DNA of 39,009 bases from a virus: positions 1 to 39,009 of the IMG/VR virus record IMGVR_UViG_3300023178_000114; one strand, 5' to 3'. Below are positions 17,036-25,849 of the stretch, one piece after another. Position 1 is the first letter of the stretch. Each line of letters starts with the position of its first letter. A program made the position numbers and the translations under genes. The notes under the pieces are model-generated. The model was given only the letters and a program-made list of their open reading frames with translations. It did not search any database and had not been told where the DNA came from.

Positions 17036-17648
17036 AAGTTGGTGAGTTTTCATATCCTAAGAACCACTCATCTGAACCACTATAAAACATTCCACCTGCT
17101 TGTGCAGTTGGTTCTGTAGTTCTTGAACCTAATACTAATACTTTATCATCAAATTGAACTGATACTTCATCACTATTATTATAAATTGTAAATAAATCAG
17201 AACTATCTGTTGCCTTAAAATTATATGAACTACCAGTTACACTTAACTTAGCAGTTCCAATTCTGTTAAAATCTATACCCGTACCCATATTGAATTGTCC
17301 ATCAATATGTAAATCTTCCCATGATTTAGATGTTGAACCTAAATCATATGTTGCATCTGTAGATGGTAATAAATCACCACCCTCACCAGCAGTTGAAGGC
17401 CAACTAAAATCTAAAAATGCATAAGTGTTTTCAAAAGTGTTTACATTATCTGCTATAGATTCACTAACTTTTAATAATTTATTATCGTCTTGTATGTAAA
17501 ATACTTGTCCATCTTCCAATCTATTAATAGGAATACTACCAGTATCTGCACTTGTGGCCAGTGTTCTGTATCCACCAGAAACTAAATTAATATCAGTTAA
17601 TTTGATATTACCTGTTACACCTAACGATTGTCCAAAATTTAATGGCAT
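17034..17648 (-). CDS. Fibre-cluster virion protein with TYDLGS module
   Basis: The 204-residue protein starts 'MPLNFGQSLGVTGNIKLTDI'. It contains 'ATYDLGSTSKSWEDLHIDGQ' near residue 110, the same module as in the S74 fibre, and ends with 'GGMFYSGSDEWFLGYENSPT'. The last 40 residues ('SRTTEPTAQAGGMFYSGSDEW') resemble end-caps of phage fibre-like proteins. SD AAGGAGAG overlaps the end of the cadherin-like gene, so the two are cotranscribed. Likely a minor fibre or adhesin partner; exact role unknown. Confidence 0.7.
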   Translation of the reverse strand: MPLNFGQSLGVTGNIKLTDINLVSGGYRTLATSADTGSIPINRLEDGQVFYIQDDNKLLKVSESIADNVNTFENTYAFLDFSWPSTAGEGGDLLPSTDATYDLGSTSKSWEDLHIDGQFNMGTGIDFNRIGTAKLSVTGSSYNFKATDSSDLFTIYNNSDEVSVQFDDKVLVLGSRTTEPTAQAGGMFYSGSDEWFLGYENSPT

Positions 17649-17658
17649 TTATCTCTCC

Positions 17659-20600
17659 TTACAATTCACTACTTGGTGCTGAACCACTTGATGGCAATAG
17701 ATGATAAAATTGTGATGATTCTGTATTTGCTCCAACACCATAAATCATACCAAATCTATCCACACCTCTTATTGCACTATTCACTCCAAAATAATACACT
17801 CCTGCAGTTTCGACCGCATCTGCAATTGAGTTATCATTATAAATTACATATTCATCTGCTGTACTTCCACCTAAAGCAGTTCCCATTGTATTTGGTTTAC
17901 CACCTATTGCAGAAGAACTTGGGAATACTGCTAACCAACTATGTCCATTACCACTATTTCCACTTAAATCTATATTTCCAAAATTTCTAAAAGTATTACC
18001 ACCTAAATCACCTACACTTTGTGAAGCGATTAATGTTGTGGTTCCAGCGTTTGTTAAGAATGAACTATCTCCTATTGAACCACTCTTGAAGTTTGCAATC
18101 ACCGAACCACTTGTTATTGGTTCAACATCATCACCACCTGGGTCTCCCAAGATTGAGATTGCATTAGCTGAATTCATTGAACCTACACCTTGTGTTTGTT
18201 TATAAAAGTAAACCATAGGTGTTACAGTTAATGTTCCATTTGAAGTACCTGTATTGAATCCATGTTCATCTTTTACATTTGCAGTAAATGTATAATTTGC
18301 ATTACTTGCAGATAAATCAGTATTGGTTGTGATGAGAACCGCATCCCCCACTCTTGTACCTGTGAATAAACTTCCATGTGTTCCTGTCAATGAGAAACTA
18401 TCGTAATTAATTGTATCACTTTCTGTATCTGAAAAACTTGCACTTGTAATAAATGAACCACTTGTAACTTGTTCAGTAGATAAAGTTTGAGAACTTGGTG
18501 TTAATGTTATTGTTGGAGCAGTATTTGTTCTAACATTTACGGTTATACTTCCACTACCAACATTATCATATTGGTCTGTATAATGAACTGAAGCAGTTAA
18601 ACTTGTTCCACTTGTAAATGCAGATTCACTAACATTTGCCTTTATACTTAAGGCACCTACTGCAGATGATGTAACGAATTGATGTGGTGTTGAACCATCA
18701 TTTTCAAATACACTAAATCCTTGAACTGCTGCTGAGTTATATTGTGGTGAATAAGTTACTCCTAAATCACCTTGTGTTCCACTAAATCCATTTGAGTTTG
18801 TTCTGATTAATGCTCCACTTACTGCACTTTCAATAATATAGAAAGTTCCATTTGTGGTTAATGTTCCTAATGGTGCCTGTGCAATTGTAATATCATGTGT
18901 GGTTGTACCTGTTCTAAATCCATGTTCATCTCTAATTGAACCTGTCATTTGATAACTTGAACCACTTAAATTTTGTGTTGGTTGTATTAAATAAGTATCA
19001 CTACTTTTTACAGCATTTAATTGTCCACTTGGGTCTGTGAATACAAATGTATCGTGATTTAATGTATCACTTTCTGTATCAGTAAATGATATTGTGGTGA
19101 TTGTATTACTTGGTCTTGCACCATTTGTATTTATGTTTGCACTTGTATTACTGAAACTTGGTGTTGGTGCATTGTTTATTGCAACATTCACATTAAATGT
19201 TGTACTTACTGAAGTTCCAAATGCATTACTTGCAGTTACACTACCACTTAATTGGTTTCCTACATCATTAGTGTAAATAGATTCACTAACATTGTTATTT
19301 AAACTTAAATTACCATTACTTGAATTAATATGAAAACTACCTGTATCAGGATTTAATTCAAAAAATACAGTTTCATTAGAATTAAAATCTGCTTGTGTAC
19401 CTGTTCTACCATTAGAATTAGTTCTAACAAGTGCTCCACTCACTGCACTTTCTATAATATAAAATGTTCCATTTGAAGATAATGTTGGTTGTGGGTCATC
19501 TTGAATATTAATAGTAATAACTCCACTTGAACTTGCATCATTAAAATTATCTTTATAAGTTGCATCATATTTGTATGAATCAAAAGTATCACTATTTAAA
19601 TATTGTCCTGCTTTTAATTGTAATACTCCTGCACTTGTTACTTGAAATGGATTATTACTTGGGTCTGATTGTGAACTATTTCCACCACCACTTCCACTTG
19701 TTAATGATAAACCTGTAAATGTTACGGTATCACCCTCGTTATCATTAGTTACAATAGTACCAACATTCGTTAATGAATTAGAATTACTTCCTAATCCGTT
19801 ATTATCATCATTACTTCCACTACTTTCATTTATATTGAAAACTTGACTTGCCATTGTTGGTGCTTGGTTTTGTGTAACATTAACCTCAATAGGTAATGTT
19901 GTTACAAACCCACTTGAACTTGGTGTTGAACCGAAATGTTGGTCTGAAGAACTTATGAATAATTTATATTGTGATTTATCATCAAAATCAAAACTTGCGG
20001 TTGCAGTTTGTAATAAAATTTGTTTTCCACCTACTACACTTGATATACTTGCTGTAAAATGATTATCTGCACTTTGTGATATTGGTGATACCGTAATCGT
20101 ATCACTTTCTGTATCTGTAACGAACATAGTTAATACAGTTGTTCCACTTGTTGTGTTTTCATTTACACTACCTGTTTGTGCAATTATTTGTGTTCCACTT
20201 ACACTTGTGGTTCTAAAAATTGGTGCAGTATTTGGTGTTACTCTAATATAAATTGTTGCATTGGATTGTGTAATTCCATCACTAACTCCGATTAAAAATG
20301 GATGTGAATCACCACCTGCGTGATTTCCAGTATCGGTGTTGAAACTTGCACTTGACATTGTATTTAATGTGATTGCTCCACTTCCACTATGAATTTTAAA
20401 GAAATCATCTGAATACCCACTTTGAGTAACAAATGTAATAGTTTGGTTTGCAGATTCTGCATCAGTTGCAGTAATTGTTCCTACTGAAGAACTACTTACT
20501 TCAAATTCATTAATTGTGAATTGACTTGATGATACACTTGGTGCAGTATTTGGAAAGAATACAGCATCTAAAAATTCAGAAACACTACCTGTGGTTCCCG

Positions 20601-20811
20601 CATTAAACGAGTTAGTGAATAAATCTCCTAAATCAGAGTTTAATACAACTCTATCACCATCATAAGTAGTAGTGATACCTGTTACATCACTGGCATCACC
20701 TAATAATTTACCAAATGAACCAGTAGTATTGGAATCACCAATAAAACTACCACTTAAGGTAAACGAACCCGTAAATCTTGGGTTTAACTGACTACTTCGG
20801 ATTAATGCCAT
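17659..20811 (-). CDS. Large cadherin-like adhesion protein of the virion
   Basis: 1050 residues. The N-terminus (MALIRSSQLNPRFTGSFTLSG) resembles fibre-docking starts. Residues about 88-890 are a series of cadherin-like beta-sandwich units: 'NTAPSVSSSQFTINE', 'GTITATDAESANQTITF', 'VNENTTSGTTVLTMFVTDTE' and repeats of 'DTESDT'. Two units opening 'NGTFYIIESAVSGAL[VI]RTN' are close copies. The C-terminal 160 residues are different, with 'VYFYKQTQGVGSMNSANA' and a Gly/Ser-rich end, perhaps a binding head. No signal peptide, which fits a virion protein. Such repeats bind carbohydrate or other repeats, often with calcium. The start overlaps the zinc-ribbon gene by 20 nt. Confidence 0.75.
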   Translation of the reverse strand: MALIRSSQLNPRFTGSFTLSGSFIGDSNTTGSFGKLLGDASDVTGITTTYDGDRVVLNSDLGDLFTNSFNAGTTGSVSEFLDAVFFPNTAPSVSSSQFTINEFEVSSSSVGTITATDAESANQTITFVTQSGYSDDFFKIHSGSGAITLNTMSSASFNTDTGNHAGGDSHPFLIGVSDGITQSNATIYIRVTPNTAPIFRTTSVSGTQIIAQTGSVNENTTSGTTVLTMFVTDTESDTITVSPISQSADNHFTASISSVVGGKQILLQTATASFDFDDKSQYKLFISSSDQHFGSTPSSSGFVTTLPIEVNVTQNQAPTMASQVFNINESSGSNDDNNGLGSNSNSLTNVGTIVTNDNEGDTVTFTGLSLTSGSGGGNSSQSDPSNNPFQVTSAGVLQLKAGQYLNSDTFDSYKYDATYKDNFNDASSSGVITINIQDDPQPTLSSNGTFYIIESAVSGALVRTNSNGRTGTQADFNSNETVFFELNPDTGSFHINSSNGNLSLNNNVSESIYTNDVGNQLSGSVTASNAFGTSVSTTFNVNVAINNAPTPSFSNTSANINTNGARPSNTITTISFTDTESDTLNHDTFVFTDPSGQLNAVKSSDTYLIQPTQNLSGSSYQMTGSIRDEHGFRTGTTTHDITIAQAPLGTLTTNGTFYIIESAVSGALIRTNSNGFSGTQGDLGVTYSPQYNSAAVQGFSVFENDGSTPHQFVTSSAVGALSIKANVSESAFTSGTSLTASVHYTDQYDNVGSGSITVNVRTNTAPTITLTPSSQTLSTEQVTSGSFITSASFSDTESDTINYDSFSLTGTHGSLFTGTRVGDAVLITTNTDLSASNANYTFTANVKDEHGFNTGTSNGTLTVTPMVYFYKQTQGVGSMNSANAISILGDPGGDDVEPITSGSVIANFKSGSIGDSSFLTNAGTTTLIASQSVGDLGGNTFRNFGNIDLSGNSGNGHSWLAVFPSSSAIGGKPNTMGTALGGSTADEYVIYNDNSIADAVETAGVYYFGVNSAIRGVDRFGMIYGVGANTESSQFYHLLPSSGSAPSSEL

Positions 20812-21070
20812 ATCTCAAATCTTCTTGTTTCTTCTCCACCCACCAAGTAGTTATAGATTTTGAAATCTTCTTCTTGTGTTGAGTAGATTTTGGTTGTTTC
20901 ATCTTCTCTATGGTTTCCATCGTGAATTTTCTATCTTGTTGAGCACAAGATTTACAAACACTATTGTTACCAACTGCTCTATCAAAAGCATCTTTTCTTG
21001 TATAGGTTAATATCTTACTACAAGATGGACACTTTCTATTTTTTCTATCTTTCCAATGTCTTTTTCTCAT
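20792..21070 (-). CDS. Small zinc-ribbon, NUMOD3-like DNA-binding protein
   Basis: I place the start at ATG 21070 (MRKRHWKDRKNRKCPSCSKI), because the longer frame to 21085 begins with TTG inside the promoter motif. The 92-residue product has CPSC and CKSC pairs (zinc ribbon, about residues 14-42), followed by 'MKQPKSTQHKKKISKSIT', similar to the NUMOD3 DNA-binding motif of homing endonucleases. No HNH or GIY-YIG catalytic motif remains. There is no SD, and the GATATTTATAA motif ends 2 nt before the ATG, so a leaderless mRNA is possible. It is either a homing endonuclease remnant or a stand-alone regulator. It ends inside the next gene. Confidence 0.65.
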   Translation of the reverse strand: MRKRHWKDRKNRKCPSCSKILTYTRKDAFDRAVGNNSVCKSCAQQDRKFTMETIEKMKQPKSTQHKKKISKSITTWWVEKKQEDLRYGINPK

Positions 21071-21072
21071 AC

Positions 21073-21083
21073 TTATAAATATC
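21073..21083 (-). promoter_or_regulatory. Late-promoter-like motif directly before the zinc-ribbon gene
   Basis: GATATTTATAA on the coding strand ends 2 nt before ATG 21070. Confidence 0.45.
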
Positions 21084-21129
21084 AAAAAGTTAAAAATGGT
21101 AATACCAATGTGGTACTTTTTTTTAACTT

Positions 21130-21978
21130 TTATGAATTAAATTTACCCCAGGCAACTATCTCATCATCACTCTCTAAAGTGTATCCCAATGAATTAGTAT
21201 TTATATGTACTTCAAAATCATTTGATGGATTTTGTTGTATTGTTAATGCATCATATTCCATTAACATTCCATTTAAAAAGAATTGAAAATCATTTATTGA
21301 TGTGGTGGTCATACCTGTTGATATGGATGCCGTTGTTGCAGCGAAACTTGCTGTGGCATCACTAATTGTATCTGCTTTTTTTGCATAAATCTTTCTTAAA
21401 TATTCATTTTCAGTAATGGTATCTCCACCTAATGTTATTTTAGCTGCCCTTTCCGTTACTAACACATTTTGTCTTGCTAAAGAAACATCTGAATTATCTG
21501 AAACACTTATAATTCGAGAACCATTTAAACTCATCGAACCACTAATAAACATACTACCTGTTATTGTGTGTGTATCATCTAATGAATCTCCAAACTTTGT
21601 ACTACCAGAACTTTGGATTTGAATTGAAGTTTCTTGTTCTGCACTTGCAGATGTAAAATTAATATTTCCGTTTATCGTGATATCATTTTCGTGTGTGTAG
21701 TTTTCACTTATACCTTGTTCATCGGTTGTGAATTGAAGATTTGAACCACTAATAAATCCATACCCCAATACCATATTATCAGAATCAGTTCCAACAATTG
21801 CTGTTTGAGAGTCGGGTTGATTTACTTCATCAAATTGTACATTTGAACTTGTTGCAACTTCCTGTCCAATACTGAAAATATTAATTGATGATACGGTTCC
21901 ATCTTGGTCAAGTATAGAAGAATTAAAACCACTTGAACCTGATGTTCGTAAAGGATTTTTAAATTTCAAAATTGGCAT
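21130..21978 (-). CDS. Fibre-type protein paralogous to the gp15-fusion C-terminus
   Basis: 282 residues, starting MPILKFKNPLRTSGSSGFNS. From about residue 125 it parallels the end of the preceding gene product: 'FGDSLDDTHTITGSMFISGS', 'EYLRKIYAKKADTISDATAS', 'FQFFLNGMLMEYDALTIQQ', and the ending 'LESDDEIVAWGKFNS'. The neighbour has 'FGDTSDDTHHRTGS', 'TYLRKQFYKTSNSITNPTAS', 'FLFFINGQYMEHDALEVEQ' and 'LESDDEIIAIGKFNS'. It is therefore a tandem duplicate of a collar or fibre domain, without the gp15 part. SD AAGGAAA overlaps the upstream gene end. Probably a neck whisker or collar fibre. Confidence 0.75.
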   Translation of the reverse strand: MPILKFKNPLRTSGSSGFNSSILDQDGTVSSINIFSIGQEVATSSNVQFDEVNQPDSQTAIVGTDSDNMVLGYGFISGSNLQFTTDEQGISENYTHENDITINGNINFTSASAEQETSIQIQSSGSTKFGDSLDDTHTITGSMFISGSMSLNGSRIISVSDNSDVSLARQNVLVTERAAKITLGGDTITENEYLRKIYAKKADTISDATASFAATTASISTGMTTTSINDFQFFLNGMLMEYDALTIQQNPSNDFEVHINTNSLGYTLESDDEIVAWGKFNS

Positions 21979-21987
21979 TATATTTCC

Positions 21988-23679
21988 TTACGAATTAAAT
22001 TTACCTATTGCTATAATTTCATCATCACTTTCTAAATCATATCCAATAGATGAGTTATCTACTTTTAATAAAAATATACTACCACTTTGTTCAACTTCTA
22101 ATGCATCGTGTTCCATATATTGTCCATTGATAAAGAATAAGAAATCATCTTCATTGGTTGCAGTATATCCAGAAGGTGCAGATGCAGTAACTGCTGCGAA
22201 ACTTGCTGTTGGATTAGTGATACTATTGGATGTTTTATAAAATTGTTTTCTTAAATAAGTTTGTACATCTGCAACATTTGTTGAAGAGAAATTACTTAAT
22301 GCATATTCAGTAACTACTGCTGTAGTACTTTCATCAGCTAATGTAGTATCATTACTAATTTCATTTATAGTGGTTCCATTTAAACTCCAACTACCTGTAA
22401 TATTTAAACTACCTGTTCTATGATGTGTATCATCTGAAGTATCACCAAATCTTGTACTACCACTTTCAAATAATATACTTGATGAAACAAATGTAGTTTT
22501 GATTTCTTGAGCAGTTAGTGTTCCTAAAACCGTCATATCACCATTGACCGTAACATTACCACTTGTGGTTAAACTACCTGTAATATTTACACTACCACTA
22601 ATACCTGTATATGTGTATGTGGTTGGATTACCAAACACTAAAGAAGTTGCATTAACTTGATTAAAAGTTACATTGTCTGTAGTTCCTACTGATTGTCCAA
22701 TAGAAATAGTTTGAGTTAATGGCTGTGAACCATCAAACCCAACACCATCATTACTTAATGTAACACCAGTTCCACCTGTAAATGTTAGTGTATTAGAAGT
22801 TGCAATACTAAATACATCTTTTACAGGACTTTGTACTGATACATTACCCTTTGAATCCTTTTCTATAAAATCATCAGCAGTTTTTTCAACATCCATGTTG
22901 ATGATTATCTTTTTAGGTGTTAAGTGTCTACGAGTAGTTATCATACTATTAAATTCTTCAGGTATGATATAACCCATCAACTGAACGGTAAATGTAGTTT
23001 TTACCATTCGTTCATCTGCATCCATTTCACTTGCATCTGTGAATGATTCAATTCTACTTCTAAATCTTAATTTACCAGGTTCACCCCAATATGCCCCATC
23101 GGTATAGTTTACCTTTTCAACAATTTTATTCATTTGTTCTATATAACTTGTGAAAATAGTAAACTCATAATTTAATATCACATAATCAGGAACAACCACA
23201 CTAAAATGTTCTTTATTTGGTGTAGTTCCAATCGTTCTACTGAATTGGTCATATCGATTACTTTGAGAATACTTTTGAGTAAAAGTTTGAAAATTATGTG
23301 GTTTATTTGCATCTAATTTATCAATAGGTATATTATCGTTTCTATCAATACCTGTTCTTCTAAATACAATTACAGGTGTTAAAATCTGTTGTCTTTTATC
23401 ACGAAGAAATCCTTGTCTTTGCATTGCATACCATCTTTCAGGTGAGGCATACATTACAGGAACTTTAATGGTTTCTTTATTATCAACTACCGATGGTTTG
23501 ATAACTTCATTGAAATAATACATAATTGCAGCATCATGTTCCATGATACCTACAGATATATTCTTTATATCATCTTTATCCCTACGAACTTCTCTAGCTC
23601 TATTATAATCAGGATTTAATGATATTGAATTTAGGTCTCTTCGTATTTTTCTTGATAATGGTTTACTTCTTTTTGCCAT
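21988..23679 (-). CDS. gp15: Tail terminator gp15-like protein fused to a fibre domain
   Basis: 563 residues. Residues 1 to about 260 match the T4 gp15 pattern: 'ETIKVPVMYASPERWYAMQ' (T4: IRVPITYASKEHF), 'VILNYEFTIFTSYIEQMNKI' (T4: YELSIFTRYEDDMFQI), and 'KTTFTVQLMGYIIPEE' (T4: EWSLTFEVNGWMYPP). gp15 caps the tail and receives the head. T4 gp15 has 272 residues; here about 300 more residues of fibre-like beta sequence follow, ending in the domain duplicated in the next gene. The fusion would place fibres at the neck. The start overlaps the gp14 stop (TAATG). Confidence 0.78.
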   Translation of the reverse strand: MAKRSKPLSRKIRRDLNSISLNPDYNRAREVRRDKDDIKNISVGIMEHDAAIMYYFNEVIKPSVVDNKETIKVPVMYASPERWYAMQRQGFLRDKRQQILTPVIVFRRTGIDRNDNIPIDKLDANKPHNFQTFTQKYSQSNRYDQFSRTIGTTPNKEHFSVVVPDYVILNYEFTIFTSYIEQMNKIVEKVNYTDGAYWGEPGKLRFRSRIESFTDASEMDADERMVKTTFTVQLMGYIIPEEFNSMITTRRHLTPKKIIINMDVEKTADDFIEKDSKGNVSVQSPVKDVFSIATSNTLTFTGGTGVTLSNDGVGFDGSQPLTQTISIGQSVGTTDNVTFNQVNATSLVFGNPTTYTYTGISGSVNITGSLTTSGNVTVNGDMTVLGTLTAQEIKTTFVSSSILFESGSTRFGDTSDDTHHRTGSLNITGSWSLNGTTINEISNDTTLADESTTAVVTEYALSNFSSTNVADVQTYLRKQFYKTSNSITNPTASFAAVTASAPSGYTATNEDDFLFFINGQYMEHDALEVEQSGSIFLLKVDNSSIGYDLESDDEIIAIGKFNS

Positions 23680-24167
23680 TAAAACGCCCTTGTTCTCTCA
23701 ATGTTTAATGATGTAATTCTTGTTAATCTACCTGTACAAGATATAGTCCAATTTTTATTATAATCACCAGCAACTAATTGATTTTCATTTGTTCCAACAA
23801 TTTCAAAATAACCATAATTCCAACTCACAACATCACCAATATCAGGTCTGAAGTTTACATCAATTAACATATCTCGTTGAAATGAAAATGTAACTTCTTG
23901 GTTTGAATCTGGACCAAATTCATTTGTTTCCCAATCAAAATCTCCTGCATCAAGAATACAACTTAATTTTACCCCAGCTTCATAAACTTTACCACTTTCT
24001 CCAGCTTCACCATACATATTTGGTTTAGTATCATATGTTGAAACTCTGTAAAGAATTACTTCTTGTCCAATAATTCCACATTTTCCATCTTTTAGATTTC
24101 CTACGAGTTCATCATTGAATCTTTTAGCTAAATTCGTATCTCTTGTTGGCCAATATCTACTTGCCAT
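23679..24167 (-). CDS. gp14: Neck protein gp14-like
   Basis: 162 residues, shorter than T4 gp14 (256). Shared features are 'GQEVILYRVSTYDTKPNMYG' near residue 35, 'GPDSNQEVTFSFQRDML' (T4: VQDEVTLSINPNLF) and 'GDVVSWNYGYFEIVGTNENQ' (T4: GDLIYFPMDNSLFEINWVE). gp14 joins gp13 to seal the DNA-filled head and dock the tail. It sits between gp13 and gp15 as in T4. SD AGGATAA. Stop and next start overlap, implying coupling. Confidence 0.8.
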   Translation of the reverse strand: MASRYWPTRDTNLAKRFNDELVGNLKDGKCGIIGQEVILYRVSTYDTKPNMYGEAGESGKVYEAGVKLSCILDAGDFDWETNEFGPDSNQEVTFSFQRDMLIDVNFRPDIGDVVSWNYGYFEIVGTNENQLVAGDYNKNWTISCTGRLTRITSLNIERTRAF

Positions 24168-24171
24168 GTGA

Positions 24172-25338
24172 TTATCCTATATACATTGGATACGGCACTT
24201 TCTTTAACTTCTCTTGTAAGTTTTCGGATGATTCTCTATCAGCCTCCATAAGTGCCCTATTACTTGTTTGGTCTAACATTTCTCTTAATTGTTCTACTAA
24301 TTGGTCTTTTTCAGCAGTTGCTTCAGCTCTTAAGGTATCACCATCAAGTGAAACTTCTGAATTAGGAATAGGAATTGTACCATATTTACTACGAACCATA
24401 CCTAATAACTCTTTTGATAACGCTAACCCATATTTACGAATCCATTGTTTACCCACATCATTAATACTTCCATATTTCATATTATCATATGGAGCATTAC
24501 TAATATCTGATATGGTATCTGCAGAACCACTATAACGAGTTCTTAATGCATTATCTCTATCACTTACTTTTACCCATTCAATCCATAGTTTACCAGGGTC
24601 TGATTTGGTATATGTTGGAAAGATTCTTATTTTGTTGTTTCTAAGTTCAAAGGTGTATGCAGATTTCCTAACTTGGTCATTAAACTCAATTGCTTGAACC
24701 CTTAATAAATCAGCGTAAACAGGTTGTAATACAAATGTAATTGCTGGTGATGAACCACCGAATCCAAATGCATCCAACATATTGTTTGTTTGTTGTCCTG
24801 TACCTGCATATGGGTCAAAGTATCTTGAAATTGCAGGATTACCTTCATAAAATACTCGTTTTACTTCAATTGCACCACTTCCACTAACATCTGCAATCAA
24901 TGTATTTAAATCATAATCTTGAGAACCACTTACAAGTGTAATATGGTCTTTGTGAACTTCAACTTGTCCACCTACACCACCACCACCTGCTTCACTTCCA
25001 TAGGTTTCTGATATAAAAATCTGTTCACCCATAGTTCTCGATAATCTTTTATGTGTTAAATTAGAACTTGTAGATTGTCCTTTTAAACTTAATAAGTTAT
25101 CTTTGATATTAAATTGATTAACTTGAGCAGAGTATTCTGTGATACTTTCTTCAAAACATGCATAAAATTGAATATCTTGTAATTCAACTGCAGTTATTGG
25201 ATACCCCAATCTTCTTGCACACCATGTTGCAAATTTAGGAGCATCTGTTTGAAAATCTGATTCAGAATCATAAAAACCAAATGGTGTTGAACCACTTGCC
25301 GCTGAACCACTACCGGGCCATATCGGTTCTTGAGCCAT
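24172..25338 (-). CDS. gp13: Neck protein gp13-like
   Basis: 388 residues (T4 gp13: 309). The gp13 signature 'CARRLGYPITAVELQDIQFY' followed by 'FEESITEYSAQVNQFNIKDN' lies at about residues 40-80. Later come 'FVLQPVYADLLRVQAIEFND', 'TFELRNNKIRIFP', 'LWIEWVKVSDRDNA' and a helical C-terminus. gp13 forms the head-proximal neck ring. The N-terminus is Gly/Ser-rich and appears extended. SD AGGAGAAA and a promoter motif lie upstream, after the homing endonuclease gene; gp14 follows by 4 nt. Confidence 0.82.
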   Translation of the reverse strand: MAQEPIWPGSGSAASGSTPFGFYDSESDFQTDAPKFATWCARRLGYPITAVELQDIQFYACFEESITEYSAQVNQFNIKDNLLSLKGQSTSSNLTHKRLSRTMGEQIFISETYGSEAGGGGVGGQVEVHKDHITLVSGSQDYDLNTLIADVSGSGAIEVKRVFYEGNPAISRYFDPYAGTGQQTNNMLDAFGFGGSSPAITFVLQPVYADLLRVQAIEFNDQVRKSAYTFELRNNKIRIFPTYTKSDPGKLWIEWVKVSDRDNALRTRYSGSADTISDISNAPYDNMKYGSINDVGKQWIRKYGLALSKELLGMVRSKYGTIPIPNSEVSLDGDTLRAEATAEKDQLVEQLREMLDQTSNRALMEADRESSENLQEKLKKVPYPMYIG

Positions 25339-25377
25339 AAATTTCTCCTATTAATAGTCTATTTTAGATATATCTGA

Positions 25378-25388
25378 TAATAAATATC
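25378..25388 (-). promoter_or_regulatory. Late-promoter-like motif of the neck operon
   Basis: GATATTTATTA on the coding strand, about 40 nt before the gp13 ATG. Confidence 0.55.
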
Positions 25389-25407
25389 AAGAAAAGAAAA
25401 AAGGAAT

Positions 25408-25824
25408 CTACAATAAACCTTTAAACTCTTGTATTGCAGTATCCAAATTATCTATCTGTTTACCATTTACAATAAAATTATGGTCATCAAAAATAATGTG
25501 TGGTTTGTCTTTGAGATACTTTTTATTTTTTGAATTTACTGATGCAGTAACAATTCTTAAGTTAGATACATTGTTATTTATACGATTTCTATCAACATGG
25601 TCAACTTGCATCCCCTCTCTTCTATCACCTATCCAAGTATCTGCAACTAAAGTGTGAACTTGTTCTGTTATAGGTACACCTCTTTTTTCCCTCAAATTTA
25701 TTCGAAGATATCCATTACTACTCTTTCTTTGCTTCAATATTCTACCAGTTTTGGTATTACGAACATTTCCTAAGTTAGAAATTTCATATCGTGTGTATTT
25801 TGGATGTGTTTTATATTCTTCCAT
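25408..25824 (-). CDS. Free-standing HNH homing endonuclease (NUMOD4 + HNH)
   Basis: I choose ATG 25824 (MEEYKTHPKYTRYEISNLGN), since the frame upstream opens only with TTG. Residues 9-50 are NUMOD4 ('YEISNLGNVRN', 'GRILKQR', 'GYLRINL'). The HNH motif spans about 55-92: 'VHTLVADTWIG' with H57, 'VDHVDRNRINNN' with D75/H76, and 'SNLRIVT'. At 138 residues it is a compact, intact enzyme. It sits between the MCP terminator and the neck operon, with a promoter motif ending 2 nt before the ATG and no SD, so it looks like a self-contained insertion. Its cleavage target is unknown; the MCP or gp13 flank of a related phage is a candidate. Confidence 0.85.
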   Translation of the reverse strand: MEEYKTHPKYTRYEISNLGNVRNTKTGRILKQRKSSNGYLRINLREKRGVPITEQVHTLVADTWIGDRREGMQVDHVDRNRINNNVSNLRIVTASVNSKNKKYLKDKPHIIFDDHNFIVNGKQIDNLDTAIQEFKGLL

Positions 25825-25826
25825 AC

Positions 25827-25837
25827 ATATAAATATA
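25827..25837 (-). promoter_or_regulatory. Late-promoter-like motif directly before the HNH gene
   Basis: TATATTTATAT on the coding strand, ending 2 nt before ATG 25824. The layout is the same as for the zinc-ribbon gene. Confidence 0.45.
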
Positions 25838-25849
25838 ACATTGCACAAA

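Noticed and set aside
16198-17037. A 279-codon plus-strand frame opposite the 466-residue fibre gene
   Set aside because: The Ser/Pro/Val-rich composition is the mirror of the Thr/Gly/Asn-rich fibre repeats, with no ribosome site and no recognisable domain.
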